Source: Craspedostauros australis
Taxonomy: Eukaryota; Bacillariophyta; Bacillariophyceae; Mastogloiales; Achnanthaceae
Length of the DNA: 64,000 nt
NCBI GenBank assembly: GCA_026770025.1
Contig: JAMXDE010000008.1
Coordinates: 2,852,001-2,916,000, forward strand
Direction of reading: 5' to 3'
This document shows positions 30,412 to 39,200 of the stretch, one piece after another (within the stretch, counting starts at the first letter, position 1; each line of letters begins with the position of its first letter). A program made the translations under genes and the position numbers. The notes beneath the pieces are model-generated. The model was not told the DNA's origin. It saw only the letters and a list, made by a program, of their open reading frames with translations, and searched no databases.

Positions 30412-31298
30412 CACGATCGCCGCGCAAGAGAACTTCGGTGGGTGCGCTTGTGCATGCACCAACACAAGAACAGTACAACAGCAGCAGCGATAATCAGTAA
30501 ATGCTCCTTTGATGATGTGACTTCTGAATTGCGACAACATACGATCTGAGTATTATTCTGGGGTACTCTGGAGAGTACTACTCCTCATACCATTCTGTGT
30601 ATGGTCAGCAACCCGTCATCGTTCTACCATAGTATTATATATGCATGCGACAATGTGATGTATTCTCGAAGTAGCGTGGAGTGTATATAGTAGTAGAATA
30701 GCTAAGATTAGTATAGTAGCAAGAGATCGGAGGATGGTATGGTATCTCTGGCACATCTCGTTGTGAACTTGCCGGTGCTCTCTCTCTCTCCAACAGACAG
30801 CAGGATTGGGCCAAGGAGAAATCTCGCGCCAAATTTTCGTCACGGCCAAACCAACGACGTGCGCGATGTCGCGTGTTCGCGCGTGGTGAACTCCCATCCC
30901 AAGAATCGGGGGCATGTTGATCGATCACACATGTTTCCCGCGACATCGCGCGCCCTCGCGTCTGTTGATCACAATTTGTCTCGCAAAACGAATGGAGCAG
31001 ACCCAATCATTTCGGCTCAGCAGCGGTTCCACAGCGCTGGAGGCTCCCATTCCTGAACTGTACGCTCACACTACTTTATGCTACTCTGTTGACAACTGGG
31101 TGGCAATGCATGCAACGAACGATGGCCGTTTTATCTACCAATAGTCGTTTCATCTTCGTAGCATTGCGCTCTCTATCGTTACCAATAGTACATGCTTCAA
31201 CAGATTGGTCATGGGCAAATTCAGTCATGTGGGCTTCTCCAAACGGATTACGATTGCTTCACTAATGCAATACTAATACTGAACGCGTAGAGTACGAT
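30412..31298. other. Intergenic, no gene seen
   Basis: AT-richer than its surroundings around 30540-30720, with no supported ORF on either strand. Confidence 0.45.
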
Positions 31299-31860
31299 CT
31301 ATTCATCATCAACAACGGCACGATGGACTGACTCGTCCCCATGCTGCATTGTCGTTGTTATTTGTTCGAGAATCGGCGCCGTCCGATTGATCCGCATCCC
31401 TGTGATTGAAGTAAAGTAGTTAGAAGCACGGAGAGGAGGACATCGCAAAAGCGCAGATGTTAGCACAAGGAAGTGTTCCCTCATTCTATACTGACCAAAA
31501 GACGGACGATCATTTGGCCAGCTCAAACAGATGAACCGACGCATGAAACGCATCAGATACTCTTGCAAGGAAAATATTAGGAGACGTCAAGGATACTGCC
31601 GATCCATGAGTCGCTGCATCTTGCATAAACACCGCGCACCATTGGTGCGAGTAGTGCGTCGATGTACGGGAAGGAAACGAAGAGAAGTGGAAAGGACAAA
31701 CGAATCTTGCCGAAGCAAACAGACAGAGCATGACGCTGATACATCCACGACACACTGGAGCACAACGAGGACAACAAGCCACGCCCACGTGCATCGGCCG
31801 GACATACCTGTGCATCCTCCAGAGTAGCGCGCTCGCAACCGCTCTCATCAAGATACGGTC
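31299..31860 (-). other. Possible multi-exon small gene, unresolved
   Basis: Immediately downstream of UTP4 on the same strand, an ATG opens a mitochondrial-presequence-like peptide MRAVASALLWRMH that runs into a strong GTATGT donor (near 31806). A CTCCAG acceptor (near 31765) and, farther on, TCACAG|GGATGCGG (near 31400) before a TAG at 31299-31301 could be later exons. I could not settle a single consistent exon chain or recognise the product, so this is only a flag. Confidence 0.2.
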
Positions 31861-31874
31861 GCACTCCAAACACT

Positions 31875-34800
31875 CTAATCGATACCGTACACTCGCTTCT
31901 TGAGCGCGCTTGGGAAGGTCGCCACGACATCCAGCCACGGCTGTTCGACGATCACCATCTCGTTGGCATCGAGAAAGTCGAGGAACAGCATGCTCGTGTA
32001 GCGAAGGCACAATGTGCAACCCTTCTGCGATTCTTCGGTCATCGCCTCGACCTGCTTCTTCTTGCGGTCTCCAAGACCGTTGGTGTTGGCGAAAGCATTC
32101 TGGTCATCGTCGTCATCATCTTGCTTCTTTTTGTTCTTCCTTCGCATATGCGCTTGCGGGAAGACTCTGCAGTGCTCTGGCAGCTCCTGAGTCAAATCGA
32201 TGACACAGAACATCCCAAACGATCCCTGATGGTTATCAAAGTTCCGAAGAGACAAACGCAGAGTACAATAGAGTGTGGGTAATATCGTGCATGGTGCGTA
32301 TACGTATGTGTACATCCACATTGACAAAATCATGTGAGATGGGTGGGGACGCAGAAACAAGTGCACAGCGCAGTATCAATGAGAGCCCCAAACAGGACAG
32401 TGTCGCATTTTTTGTTCGCTGGAATGTGGTACATGTCCCTCCTTACTATACCACATCGATGATCGTGAAGCAATTCTCGACACGGGCGAAATGGAGGGGT
32501 GAATGCTGATGTTGCAAGTTCGGCAAGCCACCAAGATGTGGAAGGTTCATCGTGATGCAATTGCGATCGTGCGAGTGGAGAACAGAGGAATGCCGATGCT
32601 GATCCGTGCATACGTACCATGATCAGCTTGTCGCTGGAGCCAGGGTTGGCGGTCATGCGAACATGGAGCGCCCTCTTGCTCTGCAACTCCCGAGGCACCA
32701 TCGGCAATGGATACCCTTGTTGCTCGTTCCATGACGAGAACTTCTTGCTCTCTATGTCGAAAACGTACGCTTCCGACGCAGGGTTGGCGACTGCAACCAT
32801 GGGCTTGTCGTTGCTGCGCAAGAAGGTCAACGCACTGGTTCGGCCATTCACGGGTGGCATCGTCCAGAAGTGTCGGTACATGCCTTTGACCTTTTTGCCA
32901 CCGCGCTTCAGGATCGTCGCAGCGTTCTTCGTTTGGCTGGAGAGCGTGGCGATATAGTTCTCGTCGTCACTCACGAAGATGGAATTACACGGGAGGGCTG
33001 GCCAAAGACGACCACTGTTGGGGACTTCGTTGTTCCCCTCGTCTTTGTGCTGTCTGGGCTGCTGTAGGACGGAGTGCGAGATGGAAGCTAGGTTGCTGAT
33101 GGAGCAACAGTGGACATTGCCCAAGGCATCCGTCGCAACGAAACGGTGGTTCTTCAGGAATTTGAGACAAGTGAGAGGTGGGAAGTTGAGAGTGTCGATG
33201 CCGTCGACCTGCTGAGGATCGATGCGCACGACGGCGCCTTCGTTGGTTTCAAGCTCCAGGCGAAAGAGGTAGACTGTGGATGCGTCGCAGACCAGGAGGT
33301 ACTTTCCGTCATCGCTGATGGACGAAGACACGAGGTTGGACATGGAGTTGACCTTGACGGAACCCACCCGCTTCGTGGCGGGGTTGTCCGTTGTGTCCGG
33401 TTCCGACTTGCGGATGGCGTAGATGTCCACGCGCTGGTTGCGCTGGATGATAAGCAAGCGTGCATCCTTCGATAATCCCTTCACTGGCGAAATGGAGGGA
33501 TTGGGGTAGACGATCTTGGGACGCAACTTGAAGAACCGCTCCACAACGGCCAAGGAGAGCTTGGTGTCGACACCGCCCGTGACGAGGTACTCGACGAGAT
33601 CCCCGTTGAAGTCACGAATCTGGCATGTTGTCATGGCCTTGACGTCATGCGTGTGAGGCCGTTGCGCGCCGGTCATGCGCCAAGGACCATAGTTACCACC
33701 GACGCTGACCTGTCGCTGCAGACACATGACCTTGCTGTCCACGCCGCTGGCGAAGATGCGATTGCCATCGTCAGAGACGGCTAGGCACAGCACATCGGCC
33801 TGCTGTTCGTTGTGGTCGATGGACTGCAGGAGGGTGCCGCTGACGGCGTCCCAGAACTGCACCTTGCCGATGGACGTTGCGGTCACTAATGTGCCGTCGT
33901 CGAGCTGCTTGATGGACCAGACACGCGTGGGGGTATCGCGACCTTGCACTTCCACTGTGATGCGGCAGGATCTCTGGATGGAGGTCGATGCCACCGTGGC
34001 ACCCTCGCTGCTGTCCAAGCTGGTCTGCAGCTCCACCGCGTACTGTCGAATCGTACTGTTGGCAACACCTGCATAGAGGACGGTGTTGAGTTTCCTGGAA
34101 TTGCCGGAGATGGCGCTCTGCTTGCCATCGACCTTCCAGTCCATGGAGAGAATGGCGGATCCCAACGACGGCAACGTCGACACAATTTCAAGCGTCTTTC
34201 CGCTTGGTCCCGATCGGATCGCGACGATGCGGGCGGAGCCATCTTGACATCCCACGGCAAGCAAGCTGCCGCACTCGTTGAGCTTGCTGAGGGCGAAGAC
34301 ACCACCTCCACCGCTGGAGATGCGGGAGCAGATCTGCGACGTTTCAAAGTCGACGATGAACAACGATCCGTCCGCGCTGCCGCCCACCAAAGTTGGCGAT
34401 GCCGATGTGCGCGCCTCCTGCATCCATTCGATCGTGGATGCGACCACGTGTTGGCTGCCGGCAACGCGGGCGATGGTCCAGCTCTTGTCCTCCATCGACT
34501 TCAGCTCGACGCTACCATCATTGCGGGCGATGGCGAGGAAGGCATGCGACGTATCGCTGTCTTGAGCAACCTGGACGGCGCTCATGGCAACGATCTCGTG
34601 AGGAATGAACTTGAGATCCCGTATCCTGTGGACCCATGTATTCATGACTGACCCGGTCTTCTTCGACGATGATGATGATAATGTCGAGCCTTCGTCCGAC
34701 TTGTCCTGGATGATGTGAGGATTGGGTCGACCGTTGACCTGCTTGAAGGCAGATGAGATCTTCCTTCTCTTCTGCGACCTGCGTCCCTGCTTCGATGTCA

Positions 34801-35248
34801 CAGGCGTCAAGGGAGACAGCATAGGTTTGTTCTTGCCTGCATTGGGAGACTTGATCTGGTTAGTCGGTGTCTTGGCCTTCGATTTTGCAGCGGTCTTCGT
34901 GCTGGACTTCGCACTCGTTGGATGCTTTGACCGATTCTTTGCAGAAGGGGTCGTCGCAGGCGTCCTCGATGTTCGCTGATTGGACCCTCCATCGGTGTTC
35001 TTGGATGGTGTCACAAACGGGTCCGTGCTCATCGCACTCTTGCTAGCACGCAACGACGAGCGCTTCCTTCGCTTGCGTTTTGTGTTTGCATCCTTCTGAG
35101 GAGTCTCCACGCTGCTACTGTTGGCATCAAGCCTGTTTGGTGGCACGGTGATAGAATCGACATTGTTGTTCGATACTGACTTCTGCTTCTCCATCTTCTT
35201 TGGCGTTGGCGTCTGCGCCTCGCTGTGCGTAGCATTGGAGGCCGTCAT
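31875..35248 (-). CDS. UTP4: UTP4/cirhin, U3 snoRNP (SSU processome) WD40 protein (two exons)
   Basis: Exon 1 is 32618-35248 and exon 2 is 31875-32225; the intron has GTACGT and CATCAG ends, phase 0, joining ...SSDKLIM to GSFGMFCVIDLTQELP. About 993 residues from the ATG at 35248; the frame is open to an ATG at 35521, but the added segment looks like leader. Residues ~1-190 are Ser/Thr/Lys-rich. Two WD40 propeller arrays follow, with blocks such as VHRIRDLKFIPHEIVAMSAV, GGSADGSLFIVDFETSQI, WSIKQLDDGTLVTATSIGKVQFWD and VTGGVDTKLSLAVV. The C-terminus (LLFLDFLDANEMVIVEQPWLDVVATFPSALKKRVYG-like) matches the cirhin ending. Family role: early 18S rRNA processing in the nucleolus as part of the t-UTP subcomplex. 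The low-complexity N-terminal extension is unusual, since other UTP4 proteins begin near the first propeller. Confidence 0.85.
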
Positions 35249-36210
35249 GTCGCAAGGGGAGACGTTGTTGACGACGATGGCGATGATAATGATTTGTGCG
35301 ATGACGGAGATACGGATGGAGTGTTCCGCTCGACGATCTGCACAGATGAGTGGACACCGTGTTGGTTGGTGCCCCTCAAATCGACGCAAAATCATTTTTC
35401 GATTCTCATTTGGTTGATGGGTGGAGCAGGACTCATAACCCATTGCTGATCGATTCGATTGCAACCACCGATTATTCACATTTCGGTCCTTTGTGGTGGT
35501 TCCAGTGTAGGCATGTATCATAGAATGGTGCGTGCCTGCTCTATGTGATGATCAAATAGAGTATCGACCATTCCGGTAGCTGCGCCCTATTCCTCTTCTT
35601 ATATTATTGTAACATACTCGTAGAGAGCTCCATAATGCTGCGGTCCTTCTTCAATCGCGATCTCGCAGAGTTCTGTTGTCAGGAGATGCTTGCATTAGTA
35701 GATCTGAGACGCGTCGCGTCGTCCGCTGAATCAAGTAAATGCAGTTGCGACCGTAGGGAAAAATGCAGCAGGTGCGCCAGTGCAAGTTCTTTCTATTCCA
35801 GTTTGCTTTGGATTACTTCTTGGATATGTAGAGTGTTGTACTTATGCGATGTTATGCATTCTATCATGTGAATTCGGTTCTGTGGACGCCTGTGAGGAGC
35901 CTCGGGTGCTGGTCAAGATACGCAGTACACTTGATTCCCTCATTGTTTCAGGGACGCTCACGTCCAAAATCCCCTCAGGTTCAAATATCCACTATCATGG
36001 ATGTGTCATGTTCCACTTGTTGTGCTTTGTTCAATGTTCTGTTTTATTTTGTGTGGATTGATGGTCGAATGCTTTGGACGTTCCGGTGGCGCAGAAGAGG
36101 CAGCGAAGAAGATGATATCATCATCTGCCGCTGATTCAAGCTCTTCACGATTTGAGCTTGGTGTGGAACACGGAGAGGAATAGTGACATCCTGCTGCGGA
36201 GACAAGCCGC
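35249..36210. other. Spacer between UTP4 and PTS gene A, duplicated in part at 46456-46960
   Basis: No gene supported. Stretches around 35660-35700, 35765-35790 and 35838-35875 resemble 46470-46490, 46562-46590 and 46652-46685 in the same order (for example GTACTTATGCGATG in both), showing shared ancestry with the spacer left of PTS gene B. Confidence 0.5.
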
Positions 36211-39200
36211 TTAACTGCAGGCTGGGCAAGAGCTGCCGCTGGTGATCGTGAAGACTGCAGTGAGAGGCGTGCATGGGTTGGACGCGGAAAGGTTGTAGTA
36301 ACAGTAGCTGCATCCGGTGTAGGCTGCAACAGGTGTGTCATTGCACACATTGTTAGAAAGGTTGATGTCTGCGCTCCAGTAGTACTGGTAGCCCAAGTAT
36401 CGGCATGAACCGGATGGCACGCAAGTACCATCACCAATCGTTGTATCGCCCTCGAATTGGTTGTATGGGGTGTATGTGGTGGTGGTGAGGTCGTTCACGT
36501 GCGCGTTGACGTACGAGCAGGAGAAATCATTTGAGCACGATTCGGTGCCGACGATCGTGTTGGAGATACGCTTGTTGTCGGTGGTGCCGTTGCCCTGGGT
36601 TGGTGTGGCCGTGGCGTAGCTGGCTGGTCCAGCACCCATGGCAGCGCAGGCGCGTGCTCCAGTGCAGGAAGCGGTGCCGACAATGCCATCACCGTTGGCC
36701 TGCTGGGCGAAGGCATAGCATGCATTGTTTCCGATGCACGATCTTGGCGCAACAACGGAAGCCTTGTTGGTTCCGGAGTTGAAGTTGAAGTACGCACAGG
36801 CGTTATAGTCATTGGCGGCGCCACTGAGACAGGATCCCTGGAAGATGATGGCCTGAGTCTCGATGCTTCTACAGGCAACAACCCCGATGCAACTATTGGA
36901 TGCGATAGAGGCGATGTCAGTCCAGGAGCAGGCCTCGTATCCGACGCAGCATGTGCGGCCTGCTTCGGCACACCAGGAGGTGGCCGCAGCAGCGGTCCCT
37001 GTGAACATCTCTCCTGTGCTGGCGGCTCCTTCAGTGAAGGCCTCGAGGACACCGGCCTTTCCGCTGATGTCGTTGAAGAGAGCGACGCCGTCAGCGATGG
37101 TGGCCTGGTTGGCGAAGATCTCGAGGAGATCGTTTTCGCTCTGGATCGCAGAGAGAAGAGCAGTACCGGCGGAAGTGGTTGGTGTACCGAGGGCAGTGAG
37201 GAAAGCTGAAACATTGGAGCCTATGGTTGGAGCCGATGTTGGGGCGCCAGTTGGTGCTGAAGTTGGTGCACTTGTTGGGGAACTGACTGGGGCGCTTGTT
37301 GGAGCTGAGGTTGGAGCCGAAGTTGGTGCGCTCGTTGGAGCACTTGTTGGAGCTGAGGTCGTTGCCCTTGTCGGGGCACTTGTTGGTGCTGAAGTCGGTG
37401 CGTTGGTGGGTGCGCTTGTTGGAGCTGAAGTCGGTGCCCTTGTCGGGGCACTTGTTGGCACTGGGGTTGGAACCGACGTTGGGGCGCTAGTTTGTGCCGA
37501 AGTCGGTGCACTTGTTGGGGAACTGACTGGGGCGCTTGTTGGTGCTGAAGTTGGTGCACTTGTTAGCGTTGAAGTTGGTGTGCTGGTGGGTGCTGATGTC
37601 GGGACCGAAGTTGGTGCGCTCGTTGGATCACTTGTTGGCGCTGAAGTTGGAGTCGAGGATTGAAGAGCGGGAATGCTGGTTGGTGCCGAAGTCGGTGCAA
37701 AGGTTGGAGCACTTGTTGGAGCCGCGGTGAGAGGAGCGGGCACGCTGGTTGGTGTCAAAGTCGGAGCACTGGTTGGATCTGCGGTGAGAGGAGCGGGCAC
37801 GCCAGTTTCTGCCGAAGTCGGTGCTGAAGTCGGTGTACTTGTTGGATCTGCGGTGAGAGGAGCGGGAATGCCGGTCTGTGCCGAAGTCGGTGCTGAAGTC
37901 GGAGAACTTGTTGGAGCTGTGGTGAGAGGAGCGGGAATGCCGGTCTGTGCTGAAGTGGGTGTACTTGTTGGAGCACTTGTTGGAGCTGTGGTGAGAGGAG
38001 CGGGCACGCCAGTTTCTGCTGAAGTCGGTGTATTTGTTGGAGCACTTGTTGGACTTGTGGTGAGAAGAGCAGGCACGCTGGTCTGTGCCGAAGTTGGTGT
38101 ACTTGTCGCAGTACTTGTTGGAACCGCGGTGAGAGGAGCGGGCACGCCAGTTTGCGCCGAAGTCGGTGCACTTGTTGGAGCACTTGTTGGACTTGTGGTG
38201 AGAAGAGCGGACACGCCGGTTGGTGCAGAAGTCGGTGCACTTGTTGGAGCCGAGGTGAGAGGAGCTGGCACGCCAGTTTGCGCCGAAGTCGGTGCACTAG
38301 TTGGAGCTGCGGTGAGAGGAGCGGGTACGCCAGTTTCTGCCGAAGTCGGTGTATTTGTTGGAGCACTGGTTGGAGCCGAGGTGAGAGGAGCTGGCACGCC
38401 AGTTTGCGCCGAAGTCGGTGCACTTGTTGGAGCTGCGGTGAGAGGAGCGGGTACGCCAGTTTCTGCCGAAGTCGGTGTATTTGTTGGAGCACTGGTTGGA
38501 GCCGAGGTGAGAGGAGCGGGCACGCTGGTTTCTGCCGAAGTCGGTGCACTTGTTGGAGCCGAGGTGAGAGGAGCTGGCACGCCAGTTTGCGCCGAAGTCG
38601 GTGTATTTGTTGGAGCACTGGTTGGAGCCGAGGTGAGAGGAGCTGGCACGCCAGTTTGCGCCGAAGTCGGTGCACTAGTTGGAGCTGCGGTGAGAGGAGC
38701 GGGTACGCCAGTTTCTGCCGAAGTCGGTGTATTTGTTGGAGCACTGGTTGGAGCCGAGGTGAGAGGAGCGGGCACGCTGGTTTCTGCCGAAGTCGGTGCA
38801 CTTGTTGGAGCCGAGGTGAGAGGAGCTGGCACGCCAGTTTGCGCCGAAGTCGGTGTATTTGTTGGAGCACTTGTTGGAGCCGAGGTGAGAGGAGCTGGCA
38901 CGCCAGTTTGCGCCGAAGTCGGTGCACTTGTTGGAGCTGCGGTGAGAGGAGCGGGTACGCCAGTTTCTGCCGAAGTCGGTGTATTTGTTGGAGCACTTGT
39001 TGGAGCCGAGGTGAGAGGAGCGGGTACGCCAGTTTGCGCCGAAGTCGGTGCACTAGTTGGAGCTGCGGTGAGAGGAGCGGGTACGCCAGTTTCTGCCGAA
39101 GTCGGAGTATTTGTTGGAGCACTTGTTGGAGCCGAGGTGAGAGGAACGGGCACGCTGGTTTCTGCCGAAGTCAGTGCTGAAGTAGGAGAACTTGTTGGAG

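Noticed and set aside
35249-35521. N-terminal extension of UTP4 from the ATG at 35521
   Set aside because: The frame is open but reads as leader-like sequence without conservation; the ATG at 35248 is followed directly by the Ser/Lys-rich region. I kept the shorter start.
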